The notes beneath the pieces are model-generated. The model ran no database searches and was not told the origin of the DNA. It worked only from the letters and a program-made list of their open reading frames with translations. The position numbers and the translations under genes were made by a program. From contig OZ219936.1 of NCBI GenBank assembly GCA_964291465.2, forward strand, positions 124,001 through 188,000: 64,000 nucleotides of DNA, read 5' to 3'. The stretch comes from JAGWBJ01 sp964291465. GTDB lineage: Bacteria; Chloroflexota; Dehalococcoidia; Lucifugimonadales; JAGWBF01. Shown in pieces: positions 15,412 to 23,622 of the stretch; positions within the stretch are counted from its first letter, which is position 1; every line of letters begins with the position of its first letter.

Positions 15412-16842
15412 CTATTGGCGCTGGGTGAGGCGGTAGATGCCTTCGTTCCGGGAGAGGACGTACAGGTTGCCGACCAGGTCCTCGCCGAAGGAGGTGATGA
15501 AGAGGCCGGACTCGGCCAGCAGGGCCTGCTCCCCCACCGAGCCTCCGTCCAGCCTGAGCCCCCATATCCGCCCGGAGCAGTAGTCGCCGTACACGTAGGC
15601 GCCCGCCAGGTCGCGTATACTGCCCCGGTAGACGTAGCCGCCGGTGACGGAGCAGTTGCCGCCGGTCCGGGGATACTCCCACACCGGGGGAGCGAGCACG
15701 GCGGAGTCGCACCCGGACTCCCACCGGAAGCGGTGAAGGCCCTCCATGCACCTCCAGCCGTAGTTGCCGCCGCCCTCCACGACGTCTATCTCCTCCCACG
15801 CGTTCTGGCCTACGTCGGCCGCCCACAGGCGGCCGGAGGCGTCGAAGGAGAACCTCCAGGGGTTCCGCAGGCCGTAGGCCCATATCTCCCAACGGACTCC
15901 CGGCTCTCCGACGAAGGGGTTGTCGTGGGGTATCCGGTAGGGCTCATCTGGAGACGATTGGGACACGTCTATCCGCAGGACCGACCCCAGCAGGGTCTCC
16001 AGGTCCTGGCCGTTGTCTCCGGGGTCCCCGGCGCTGCCGCCGTCGCCCAGGGCCACATACAGACGCCCGTCGGGCCCGAAGGCGATCTGCCCGCCATTGT
16101 GGTTCCCAAAGGGCTGGGGTATCTCCATGACGACCATCTCGGTGCCGGGGTCCGCCCGCAGCGGGTCGTCCGGGCTCACGGAGAAGCGGGACACCACCGA
16201 CCGCCTGGGACTGCCGGCCGAGTAGTGGACGTAGAAGAAGCCGTTCCCGGCGTAGCCAGGATCGAAGGCCAGGCCCAGGAGGCCCTCCTCGTTATTGACC
16301 TCCCTGACCCTGTCCCTGATGTCCAGGAACACGCCCGCGCCGGCGGCGTCCTGCCGGTTGGGAAAGAGACGCACCAGGCCCGCCTGCTCGGTGACGAAGA
16401 GCATCCCTAGGCCGTCGTCGGGCTGCACCAGGTTGGTCAGCCTGCGGAACTGGATGTTGGGGAACGCCTGCACCACGTCGAGCCGGGGCAGTGGCCCCGG
16501 GGGTGCCGGCGGGGTTGCGCCCCCGGCTGCTTCCGGGGAAGGCGTCGGCGTCGGAGGCGTCCCCGGCTTCCTGACGGGAGGAGGCGGAGTGGCATCGGAG
16601 GTCGGGGAAGCCGGCAACGGGGACGGTGAGAGGGCGGGGGACGTTTCCGGCACGGGTGCGGCCGTGCCCGTAGCAAGGGGCGACGGGGTTGCTACGTCGG
16701 GCGACGGGGTGTCCGACGAGGCGCATGCGGCCGCCAGCAGGGCCAGGAGGACCAGGGCCTTGCCCAGGCCTCTTCCAACGGAGCCCGGGCCAATGGAGCC
16801 CGGCGCGTTGGTGGGCCGGGGGTCACGCCAGGGGCTCGGCAA
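15412..16842 (-). CDS. PQQ-dependent sugar dehydrogenase-like lipoprotein
   Basis: 476 residues. A signal peptide with lipobox LLAAAC (about 31-40) is followed by a Pro/Ser/Thr-rich linker to about residue 105, then a six-blade propeller of the soluble glucose/aldose dehydrogenase type (GSDH). Family motifs: EGLLGLAFDPGY, NHNGGQIAFGPDGRLYVALG, GLRNPWRFSFD and a YGWRCMEG stretch near the end. Predicted to be anchored outside the membrane and to oxidise sugars or related alcohols with PQQ; the cofactor is inferred from family. Its start overlaps the VOC gene end by 20 bases on the same strand. Cys-rich linker absent. Confidence 0.87.
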   Translation of the reverse strand: MPSPWRDPRPTNAPGSIGPGSVGRGLGKALVLLALLAAACASSDTPSPDVATPSPLATGTAAPVPETSPALSPSPLPASPTSDATPPPPVRKPGTPPTPTPSPEAAGGATPPAPPGPLPRLDVVQAFPNIQFRRLTNLVQPDDGLGMLFVTEQAGLVRLFPNRQDAAGAGVFLDIRDRVREVNNEEGLLGLAFDPGYAGNGFFYVHYSAGSPRRSVVSRFSVSPDDPLRADPGTEMVVMEIPQPFGNHNGGQIAFGPDGRLYVALGDGGSAGDPGDNGQDLETLLGSVLRIDVSQSSPDEPYRIPHDNPFVGEPGVRWEIWAYGLRNPWRFSFDASGRLWAADVGQNAWEEIDVVEGGGNYGWRCMEGLHRFRWESGCDSAVLAPPVWEYPRTGGNCSVTGGYVYRGSIRDLAGAYVYGDYCSGRIWGLRLDGGSVGEQALLAESGLFITSFGEDLVGNLYVLSRNEGIYRLTQRQ

Positions 16843-17173
16843 AGCTCAGCTCGTGACCGTCGGGGTCGGTGATGTGGAAGTACCGCTCGCCCCACTCGCC
16901 GTCCCTCGGCTCGTCGGGCTCCAGGCCGCTCCCTCTGAGCTGCCGGTACCGCTCGTCCACCCCCTCGACATGCAGGATGACGCGGCCCCACCACGCGGGC
17001 TCCCGGGAGGGGTCCAGGACCAGGTTGAGAGAGTCCCTGCCGACCCGGAAGCTGGTGAAGGAGGCGTTCTCGCCCCCGTAGGACATCTCCAGCCCGACGT
17101 TACGGTAGAACCGCACCGCCCTGGCCATGTCCCGCACGGCAAGGGTCACGGCGCTGATGTGCTTCATCGTCAT
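16823..17173 (-). CDS. VOC (glyoxalase/bleomycin resistance) family protein
   Basis: 116 residues, one VOC module pair. Seen: HISAVTLAVRDMARAVRFYRNVGLE at the start (metal-ligand His near residue 5), GRVILHVEGVDERY in the middle and ERYFHITDPDGHELSFAEPL at the end with the usual DPDGH-E ligand motif. VOC enzymes include lyases, dioxygenases and epimerases, so the reaction is not decided. First gene of a short minus-strand pair with the sugar dehydrogenase. No clear promoter was identified in its leader. Confidence 0.85.
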   Translation of the reverse strand: MTMKHISAVTLAVRDMARAVRFYRNVGLEMSYGGENASFTSFRVGRDSLNLVLDPSREPAWWGRVILHVEGVDERYRQLRGSGLEPDEPRDGEWGERYFHITDPDGHELSFAEPLA

Positions 17174-17320
17174 CGGGGCCCGTCACCTCCGCGGGTCTCG
17201 TCCCACCCTCGACCCGGCCACCGGCGATTGTATCGACCAGCCGCCGATTCCACAAGAGCCGCTGCGTTGATATTCTCGGTACTCGAACATAGAATGATGG
17301 CACGAGGACGGCGCGAGGAC

Positions 17321-17353
17321 GACAAGAGGATGACAAGAGGATGACAAGAGGAT
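17321..17353. repeat. 11-bp tandem repeat, three units
   Basis: GACAAGAGGAT repeats at 17321, 17332 and 17343. The 11-base period is close to one helical turn. It lies in the gap between the VOC gene (minus) and the SDR gene (plus), about 45-75 bases before the SDR start, so it could be a protein-binding array or simple slippage. Confidence 0.85.
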
Positions 17354-17397
17354 CGCACGAGATGGAAGACGGCCCTCGGACCGTGGAGGAGGGTAGC

Positions 17398-18180
17398 ATG
17401 ATGCTGGAAGGTAAGGCCGCCCTGGTCACGGGGGGCGGACGTGGCCTGGGACGGGCCATCTCCCTGCGGCTGGCCGAGGGGGGAGCCCGGGTCGCCGTCG
17501 CAGACATAGACGCCGCGACCGCGGGAGGGACGTGTCAGGCGATCCGCGACGCCGGGGGGGAAAGCGTAGCCATCCAGGCCGACGTGGCCGATCTGGACCA
17601 GATCGACCGCATGGTCCGGGAGACCCTGGAGGCCCTGGGCGGCCTGGACATCTTCGTGAACAACGCCGCGGTGACCCAGGCGGCCCGGATCATGGACATC
17701 GACGAGGAGCTGTGGGACCGCATCCACCGGGTGAACGCCAAGGGGGCCTTCTTCTGCATGCAGAGGGTAGCCCGGGAGATGATGCGCCTGGGCAGGGGCG
17801 GCCGCATCATCAACATGTCCTCGGTTGCGGGCAAGGGGTTTCCCGGGGGCTCCAACGCCGCCTACGCCGCGGCCAAGGCCGGCATCATCGCCATGACCCA
17901 GCTTGCGACCCACCCCTTTGCCGAGCACGACATCAACGTAAACTCCATCTGCCCCGGGGCCGTGCGCACGCCGATGCTGGAGGCCACCAGCTCCCAGCGG
18001 GCCCGGGAGGAGGGCGTCTCCCTGGAGGAGATGATGCGGCGGGCCGAGGCCTCCATCCCCCTGGGCAGGATCATCGAGCCCGAGGACATAGCGGAGATGG
18101 CGGCGTTCCTCGCCGGGCCGGGCGGGCGCAACATCACTGGACAGGCCTTCAACGTCGACGGCGGAGTGGTGATGCACTGA
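17398..18180 (+). CDS. Short-chain dehydrogenase/reductase (SDR)
   Basis: 260 residues, classical SDR length. Seen: nucleotide loop LVTGGGRGLGRA (about 11-22), NNAAVT, catalytic Ser region INMSSVAGKG, active-site AAYAAAKAG (Tyr and Lys four apart) and PG-A segment ICPGAVRTPM. NAD(P)-dependent oxidoreductase; substrate unknown. ATG 17398 (or the adjacent ATG 17401) follows GGAGGAGGG. The small ABM-type gene begins 39 bases downstream, co-directional. The 11-bp array lies in its leader. Confidence 0.9.
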   Translation: MMLEGKAALVTGGGRGLGRAISLRLAEGGARVAVADIDAATAGGTCQAIRDAGGESVAIQADVADLDQIDRMVRETLEALGGLDIFVNNAAVTQAARIMDIDEELWDRIHRVNAKGAFFCMQRVAREMMRLGRGGRIINMSSVAGKGFPGGSNAAYAAAKAGIIAMTQLATHPFAEHDINVNSICPGAVRTPMLEATSSQRAREEGVSLEEMMRRAEASIPLGRIIEPEDIAEMAAFLAGPGGRNITGQAFNVDGGVVMH

Positions 18181-18219
18181 GGGACCAACGCACTCAACCC
18201 TGAGCCATTGGGAGGCAGC

Positions 18220-18507
18220 ATGATAGGAGTTCTCACCCACCACTGGGCCAAGGAGGACAAGCTGGAGGAGGCCCGGGCCCTGCTGGACAGGAACGGGACG
18301 GCCCAGAGCAAGGCGCCCGGGTTCGGCAGCCGCCGGACCCTCTACTCCCTGACGGACCCCACCAAGATCACGACGCTGGTGACCTGGGACAGCAACGAGA
18401 TCTACGACGCCTGGCGGGCCAGTCCCCAGCGGGCGGAGGCGATGGCGGGGGCAGACCAGCTCTGGTCGCGGCACCCGGAGTCGGAGCGGTTCGAGGTGGT
18501 CGACTAG
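18220..18507 (+). CDS. ABM-like (dimeric alpha-beta barrel) small protein
   Basis: 95 residues. MIGVLTHHWAKEDKLEEARALLDRNG followed by a TLYSLTDPTKITTLVTWDS strand-rich part resembles antibiotic-biosynthesis-monooxygenase/dimeric ferredoxin-like folds, which include monooxygenases and substrate-binding proteins. The assignment is by pattern only. Start follows GGGAGGCAGC. It follows the SDR in the same direction. Its TAG stop (18505-18507) overlaps the opposite-strand stop of the DUF4387 gene in the shared palindrome CTAG. Confidence 0.6.
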   Translation: MIGVLTHHWAKEDKLEEARALLDRNGTAQSKAPGFGSRRTLYSLTDPTKITTLVTWDSNEIYDAWRASPQRAEAMAGADQLWSRHPESERFEVVD

Positions 18508-18815
18508 CCGGGCACGTCTATGTCCAGCAGGGGCGCGTGCTGCTGGCCGCCGTAGATGTCGCTGTCGCCCAGGTCTCCGGAGAAGACTGGCCGGGGGATG
18601 CTGAACTTGATGGCCAGCGCGTTGTCGCAGTGGAAGAAGAGGACGTCGTCCTCCTCCTGACGGTACATGCGGGCCACCCGCTCCCTGGTGATGGCGTTGG
18701 ACTCCTTCACCCGCTGGTACACGCCGGCGTCGTCGAACATGATGTCGAAGGTCAGCACGAATGGGCCCGCGTTCTTGCTGCGGACCAGCTTGGTCACTTC
18801 CCACAGCTTGGGCAT
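18504..18815 (-). CDS. DUF4387-like protein
   Basis: 103 residues. Starts MPKLWEVTKLVRSKNAGPFV, then LTFDIMFDD and YRQEEDDVLFFHCDNALAIKFSIPRP, the features of DUF4387, a family found next to AtuA-like proteins and thought to act with them as a small subunit. It is the last gene of the minus-strand operon and ends against the ABM gene. No membrane segment. Reaction unknown. Confidence 0.8.
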   Translation of the reverse strand: MPKLWEVTKLVRSKNAGPFVLTFDIMFDDAGVYQRVKESNAITRERVARMYRQEEDDVLFFHCDNALAIKFSIPRPVFSGDLGDSDIYGGQQHAPLLDIDVPG

Positions 18816-18847
18816 ATCGCCTCCGGCGTGCGGCAGGGGGCCGGCCG

Positions 18848-20218
18848 CTAGACTTGCACCATCTCCCTGGGAAACATCTCGTAGGGGTCGTCGGGCTCGA
18901 CCACGTGGTTCAGGTTGAACCTGTGGACAGGGCCCCGGTTGAGCACCGGCGGGCTGTAGGGGTACGCCATCCCGGTGATGAGCCCGTGCCACTCGGGCAC
19001 CGGGTGGTGCAGGGCCAGGCCGGCACAGCTGGTGCATATGGACTCGGCGAGGCCCTGCTCCGGCGCAGTGACCTCGATGAAGAGGCACAGCTCGTGGGCG
19101 GGGGTCTCCACCGGCTCCAGGGAGCCCATGGCCCCGTTCCGCCCGTACACCCGGAAGTGTAGGGAGTAGTCTTTGTCCACCTCAAGGCCGCCGAAGGCCT
19201 CGTGGATGCGGTCCACCTGCTTCTCCCGCAGGCTCTCCAGCCAGCTATCGATCTGCCGTATGATGATGGGGTCGCGTATGCCGCCGATGGCCACGCTCTG
19301 CTGCCCGGCCAGCTCCACTCCCTCCAGCTTGACCGTGTACCTGTCCGCGGGCACCCACCGGCTGTCGGACACCTTCACGGCCCGGTCCGAGACCGCCTCG
19401 TAGCGGGAACTCGAGGTGTCCAGCATGCCGGAGCACTCGTAGAGGTGGTAGGGGTCGGCGTTCTCGTACAGCGTGTGGGACGCCACGCTCTGGGGGGTGC
19501 ACCAGAGGTGCTCGCCCGGCGGCTCCACGACGAAGTGGTCCCTCCTGATGTATGCGAACATGCAGTCCGGCGACTTCCGGATGGCGGCGCAGGCGGCGCC
19601 GCACTCCAGGGTCTTCGCGGCGTGCCACACCGGGGCCTCGGGGAAGCCGTGGACCATGGGCAGGGCCGCGAACAGGGACGTATCGCTGGAACGCCCGGCC
19701 AGGACCACGTCGGCCCCCTCTTCCAGGGCCTTGGCGATGGGCTCGGGGCCCATCATTCCGACGATGTGGATGCTGCGGTTGATCACCTCTTCGTCCAGGG
19801 CCGGGGCCGGCTTCAGGGGGGTAATCTTGCCGTCGTGGAACTTGTCCTGCAGGTACTCGCGGTCCTGCTCCGAGTGGACCAGGGCCAGCTTGAAGTGGAG
19901 GTCCTCCTCCTTGGCCACCTCCAGGGTTACGTCCCGGACCAAGTTCAGGCCGAAGTCGCCGCCGCCGGTGCCGCAGGAGCCGATGATGAGAGGCACGCCG
20001 GCCTTCCTGGCCGCCAGCAGCATCAGCCGCAGGTCCCTCTTGATGGCCGACCTGGGAAACTGTCCCCTGCCCGTGGCCAGGGGGTCGGGCCCAGTGTCGG
20101 TGGAGCCGGCGTCGCAGGCGATGAAGTGGGGATCCAGCCCCATGGCCTTGGTCAGAGAGCTCTCCAGGAATCCGGAGCCCAGCATACCCGTCGGGGCGAC
20201 GGCCCGTATCTCGTCCAC
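18848..20218 (-). CDS. AtuA-like (DUF1446) acyclic terpene utilisation family protein
   Basis: 456 residues. It begins VDEIRAVAPTGMLGSGF and has FIACDAGSTDTGPDPL, LMLLAARKAGVPLIIGSCGTGGGD and a long C-terminal half. AtuA is needed for citronellol/geraniol degradation in Pseudomonas, but its biochemical role is not settled. GTG 20218 is chosen because AGGAGGT precedes it; the frame above it runs through the SDR gene. Neighbours (MaoC-like, MFS, SDR upstream; DUF4387 downstream) support a catabolic unit for a branched or terpenoid acid. The substrate remains inferred. Confidence 0.85.
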   Translation of the reverse strand: MDEIRAVAPTGMLGSGFLESSLTKAMGLDPHFIACDAGSTDTGPDPLATGRGQFPRSAIKRDLRLMLLAARKAGVPLIIGSCGTGGGDFGLNLVRDVTLEVAKEEDLHFKLALVHSEQDREYLQDKFHDGKITPLKPAPALDEEVINRSIHIVGMMGPEPIAKALEEGADVVLAGRSSDTSLFAALPMVHGFPEAPVWHAAKTLECGAACAAIRKSPDCMFAYIRRDHFVVEPPGEHLWCTPQSVASHTLYENADPYHLYECSGMLDTSSSRYEAVSDRAVKVSDSRWVPADRYTVKLEGVELAGQQSVAIGGIRDPIIIRQIDSWLESLREKQVDRIHEAFGGLEVDKDYSLHFRVYGRNGAMGSLEPVETPAHELCLFIEVTAPEQGLAESICTSCAGLALHHPVPEWHGLITGMAYPYSPPVLNRGPVHRFNLNHVVEPDDPYEMFPREMVQV

Positions 20219-20280
20219 GCTGCACCTCCTGATGGTCTGGGATTCAAGACGGCCCTTGGGGGCGCGTTGCCCCTGCGGGC

Positions 20281-21030
20281 CTACTGGGCGGTATAGCCGC
20301 CGTCCACGGCCAGCTCCGCGCCCGTGATGTAGGAGGCCTCGTCCGACGCCAGGAACAGGACCGCGTTGGCGACCTCCTCCTGTCGGCCCCGCCTGCGCAT
20401 GGGAGTACCGTCGATCACCAGCCGCTCCTCCTCGTCGGAGTAGGCAGGCTGGTTCATCATGGGGGGCATGAACCCGGGGTGGACGGAGTTGACCCGGACG
20501 CCCTCCTGGGCATGGCGGACGGCCATGGCCTTGGTGAACAGCCTGACCGCGCCCTTGGAGGCGTGGTAGGCGCCGTGCCCGAATGGGTTGCCCACCAGCC
20601 CCATGATGGACGATATGTTGACGATGGAGCCGCCGCCCGCCTCGATCATGTGGGGGACGACGTGAATGGTACCCAGGTACACGCCCTTGGCGTTGATGTC
20701 CATGATGCGGTCCCACCCGTCTACACTGGAGGAGTCGGGGTAGAGTCGGCTGCTGATGCCGGCGTTGTTCACCAGGATGTCCAGCTTGCCGAACCTCTCC
20801 ACCGTCTTCGACACCACCGTCTTCCAGTCCTGTTCGCTGGTCACGTCCATGGGAAGGAACATCGCCTCGCCGCCAGCCTCGGCGATCTCGGCCTCCACCT
20901 GCCGGCCTTCGGCCTCCAGGAGGTCGCCGATCACCACCTTGGCCCCTTCCCGCACGAACATCCTGGCTTCCACCGCGCCCATGCCGTGGGCCCCTCCGGT
21001 GATTATGGCGACCTTGCCCTCGAGTCTCAT
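20281..21030 (-). CDS. Short-chain dehydrogenase/reductase (SDR)
   Basis: 249 residues. Seen: ITGGAHGMGAVEARMF (TGxxxGxG loop), NNAGIS, catalytic Ser segment VNISSIMG, active-site HGAYHASKGA and VHPGFMPPMM. It is a classical NAD(P)-dependent SDR, most like 3-alpha(20-beta)-hydroxysteroid/3-hydroxyacyl types by these motifs. Its ATG overlaps the TGA stop of the MFS gene by one base (TGATG), implying translational coupling. It is followed by AtuA-like after a 62-base gap. Substrate unknown. Confidence 0.9.
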   Translation of the reverse strand: MRLEGKVAIITGGAHGMGAVEARMFVREGAKVVIGDLLEAEGRQVEAEIAEAGGEAMFLPMDVTSEQDWKTVVSKTVERFGKLDILVNNAGISSRLYPDSSSVDGWDRIMDINAKGVYLGTIHVVPHMIEAGGGSIVNISSIMGLVGNPFGHGAYHASKGAVRLFTKAMAVRHAQEGVRVNSVHPGFMPPMMNQPAYSDEEERLVIDGTPMRRRGRQEEVANAVLFLASDEASYITGAELAVDGGYTAQ

Positions 21031-22340
21031 CACACGTTACCGTCCTCGTTGGTAGCTGCCCTCGACGGGGGCGATACAGTAGCCATTATAAACGCGGTGG
21101 CAAGATACACGCCCAGCAGCATCCACCAGGCCTGGTCGTAGCTGCCCAGAGCGTCGCGCATGTAACCCGCCGCCGGGGCGCCCACCCCCGACGCTATCAG
21201 GGTCACCGGAAACACGATCCCCCTGATGGCTCCCAGGAACGCCCTGCCGTAGTAGGCGGCGAATATGTAGGTCTGCACGACCATGCCGACCCCGACGGCC
21301 ATGCCGAAGGTGATGACCGAGGCGAAGAGGGCGGCCTCGTTGAGGGCATAGATCATCAGGAGGACGGCCAGCGCGAAGCCCAGGTAGGACGACACCGCAA
21401 CCCACCGTATGGGAAACCTGTCCACCACCCATCCGGTGGCCAGGGCCATGATGGCGGCCCCGGCAGCGTCAGCGGAGAAGGCGTAGGACACGACCAGGGG
21501 GTCGAAGCCCCGCTCCTCGACGAAATAGGGTATGCGGTGCAGGCTGGCGGCGCCCATCCCCAGGCCGGCCAACGCGAAAACGAGCATCAGCTTCCACATG
21601 GTGGTGGTTCGCAGGGTCTCGCCCACGGTCCAGACCGCCTCTGCGCCGGGGTCCTCGGGCATGGCGGAGCCCGAGGGCACGGCTTCGGGAGAGGGGTCTC
21701 CGTCCACCGTCAGCCCGAAGTCCTCGGGCTGGCGTCTCAGGAACAGGGCGCCCAGGGGGATGGACACCCCCATGAAGACGATGGCCAGTATGACCCAGGC
21801 CTCCCGCCACTGCACCTGGTCGATGAGCTGCTGGGTGATGGGTAGAAAGGCCACGCCGCCCAGGCCCAGCCCGGTGCTGGCCAGGGCCAGGGCCCGGCCC
21901 CTGGCCCGCCGGAACCACTTGGCAACCGGCACCGACGTCACCAGGCTGTTGGGCGCGGCCAGGCCGCACACGCCCAGGATGCCGAACAGAAGGACCACGT
22001 GCCAGCCGGCCTCCGACCTGGAGACGCCCAGAAGACAGACGCCGATTATGGTCGCGGCGACGACCACCAGGACCCGGGGACCGTACCGGTCCAGTATCCG
22101 TCCAATGAGGAAGCTGGACAGCCCCGCCGACAACCCCCGGGTCGTCTGCGCCCACCCAAACTGGCCCCGGCTCATGCCCAGGGCCGCCCCCATGGGCAGG
22201 ACGAACAGGCCGAAGTTGAGGGTGCCCGTGGCCATGGTGGAGAAGTTGATGGCGAAGGTGGTGGCGACGACTACCCAGCCGTAGAAGAGGCGCTTCTGGA
22301 CGAGACCCACCAACCCGCCGGCGGAGGTGGTGGCAGCCAC
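21030..22340 (-). CDS. MFS transporter, full length
   Basis: 436 residues, twelve helices. It opens LFYGWVVVATTFAINFSTM, the start typical of OFA-like and monocarboxylate-like MFS carriers, and includes the loop IGRILDRYGPRVL between helices 2 and 3. A hydrophilic central loop (about 195-230) splits the halves. It is likely a carrier for an organic acid handled by the SDR, AtuA-like and MaoC-like neighbours. Its start lies 4 bases after the MaoC-like gene stop, and its stop overlaps the SDR start, so it is tightly embedded in the operon. It is intact, unlike the MFS gene at 7669. Confidence 0.9.
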   Translation of the reverse strand: MAATTSAGGLVGLVQKRLFYGWVVVATTFAINFSTMATGTLNFGLFVLPMGAALGMSRGQFGWAQTTRGLSAGLSSFLIGRILDRYGPRVLVVVAATIIGVCLLGVSRSEAGWHVVLLFGILGVCGLAAPNSLVTSVPVAKWFRRARGRALALASTGLGLGGVAFLPITQQLIDQVQWREAWVILAIVFMGVSIPLGALFLRRQPEDFGLTVDGDPSPEAVPSGSAMPEDPGAEAVWTVGETLRTTTMWKLMLVFALAGLGMGAASLHRIPYFVEERGFDPLVVSYAFSADAAGAAIMALATGWVVDRFPIRWVAVSSYLGFALAVLLMIYALNEAALFASVITFGMAVGVGMVVQTYIFAAYYGRAFLGAIRGIVFPVTLIASGVGAPAAGYMRDALGSYDQAWWMLLGVYLATAFIMATVSPPSRAATNEDGNV

Positions 22341-22344
22341 GTTC

Positions 22345-22905
22345 CTACGACCCGGGCTCGCCGGAGGCCCCTTGGCCCGCCGCAGGGTCCGAGGGTGGAC
22401 GTTTGCGGGTGGGAGACTCCCAGAGGCAGGTGTAATCGTACTCCGCCACCAGCTCCCCCCTCTGGTTGTGGGCGGTCACCCGGAAGGTGACGAACTTGTT
22501 GTCGCGCCGCTGGAACTTGTCCACGACCTCGGTAACCGAGGAGATCACGTCTCCGGGACGCACCAGGGTCTCCTGGAACCGGACGTCGGTGGACACGAAC
22601 GGGGTGCTCCTGGGGGCGGCCACCGACTGCTCGGGGGCGATGTATCCCCGCGCTTCGATGACGTCGTTGCGCCGTTGGGGAGCGTAGGTGTAGAGCATCG
22701 TTGGAGGCGCGAACACGCCTGGGAAACCCATCTCCCGCGCCGCAGCGTCGTTGACGTATACGGGGTTCTCGTAGCGCACGGCCCTGCAGTAGTCGGCGAT
22801 GTTCTCGGCGGTGACTTCGTAGACGAGCTCAGGGGAGCGGTCTCCCACCTGGGCCACGTCCCACTCGTATACTCTTTCGCCGCCCGCTTGTTGCTCTCCG
22901 GTCAT
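22345..22905 (-). CDS. MaoC-like N-terminal dehydratase-domain protein
   Basis: 186 residues from ATG 22905. A hotdog domain with ITADNIADYCRAVR-like stretch (VTAENIADYCRAVRYENPVYVND), FPGVFAPPTMLYTYAPQRR and VRPGDVISSVTEVVDKFQRR. Such domains form hydratases or dehydratases, usually with a partner; single-domain forms act as subunits. The C-terminus is Lys/Pro-rich. ATG 22911 is also in frame but would touch the -10 element closely. First gene of the operon MaoC-MFS-SDR-AtuA-DUF4387. Confidence 0.78.
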   Translation of the reverse strand: MTGEQQAGGERVYEWDVAQVGDRSPELVYEVTAENIADYCRAVRYENPVYVNDAAAREMGFPGVFAPPTMLYTYAPQRRNDVIEARGYIAPEQSVAAPRSTPFVSTDVRFQETLVRPGDVISSVTEVVDKFQRRDNKFVTFRVTAHNQRGELVAEYDYTCLWESPTRKRPPSDPAAGQGASGEPGS

Positions 22906-22916
22906 GTGCATCCCCC

Positions 22917-22922
22917 ATTATA
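22917..22922 (-). promoter_or_regulatory. -10 element TATAAT of the MaoC-AtuA operon
   Basis: Minus-strand TATAAT (22922-22917) lies 6-12 bases before the two candidate ATGs, so transcription probably starts at or next to the start codon (leaderless or nearly so). The -35 is weak: GGTTGG at 17 bases, or TTGGCA at 15. Confidence 0.55.
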
Positions 22923-22958
22923 CCGCGCCCAGGCCGCTGCCAACCCACGGGGTCCCTA

Positions 22959-22990
22959 AGATTCCTCGCCTACGGCTCGGAATGACAGGC
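22959..22990. repeat. 32-base dispersed repeat, copy 2
   Basis: Identical to 7224-7255 over 32 bases, same orientation. It sits in the gap between the MaoC-like gene and the PPOX gene (both minus strand), so it is likely transcribed only with read-through. Confidence 0.85.
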
Positions 22991-23023
22991 GGGGCGCCTC
23001 GGAATGGCACGTGAGGGCCCTCG

Positions 23024-23455
23024 TCAACCGGGAGCCCTGCCCCACCAGGTGACCCGCTCGGGAGTGACGCGGATGACCGGGCTGGCGTCGATCTCCATCT
23101 GCTCGTACTGGGCGTACTTGCGTCTCAGAAGCCCTATGGCCCGCCGGTGCTCCGGCCCCGACCGGAGCAGCAGTGCCCTCCCCGTGACCAGGCCGTACCA
23201 GAGCCGGGACCAGTCCTCGTCGTAGTGGTCCAGCACCAGCGAGACCCTGGGGTTGGCAAGGATGTTGCGGACCCTCTTCAGCCGCTCGACGGGAGCTCGC
23301 TTGGGCTTCCGGTCCAGGACGGAGTAGAAGCTCTCTCCGTCGTAGGCGAAGCAGACCGGCACCACGTGGGGGCTCCCGGAGGGGTCCGCCGTGGCAAGGC
23401 GAGCAACCCTGATGGAGTTGACGAAGGAGGGACCGGGAGAGGCGTCTTGTGACAT
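23024..23455 (-). CDS. PPOX-class FMN/F420-dependent oxidoreductase
   Basis: 143 residues. Pyridoxamine-phosphate-oxidase split-barrel fold: VNSIRVARLATADPSGSPHVVPVCFAYDG near the N-terminus, KRVRNILANPRVSLVLDHYDEDW, and a C-terminal VIRVTPERVTWWG motif, the TIGR03668-like signature associated with deazaflavin F420 enzymes in Actinobacteria and Chloroflexota. Whether FMN or F420 is used cannot be read. It is transcribed alone on the minus strand. A ribosome site is unclear, since the start sits close to an alternative upstream frame. Confidence 0.82.
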   Translation of the reverse strand: MSQDASPGPSFVNSIRVARLATADPSGSPHVVPVCFAYDGESFYSVLDRKPKRAPVERLKRVRNILANPRVSLVLDHYDEDWSRLWYGLVTGRALLLRSGPEHRRAIGLLRRKYAQYEQMEIDASPVIRVTPERVTWWGRAPG

Positions 23456-23622
23456 CGTCCCTTGTGATATCTTCCTAGGGATGCTCCGAACAACCCATGC
23501 CCCTTACGAGTTGTCGAGCCCACCCTCCCACGCCGCGCTCCGCGCGGGCAGGGAATCTCCACCCACCGGTGGGCGGCCCAAAGTACCGGCCCGGGGAAAA
23601 CACGACCCGGTCGATCAGGGCG

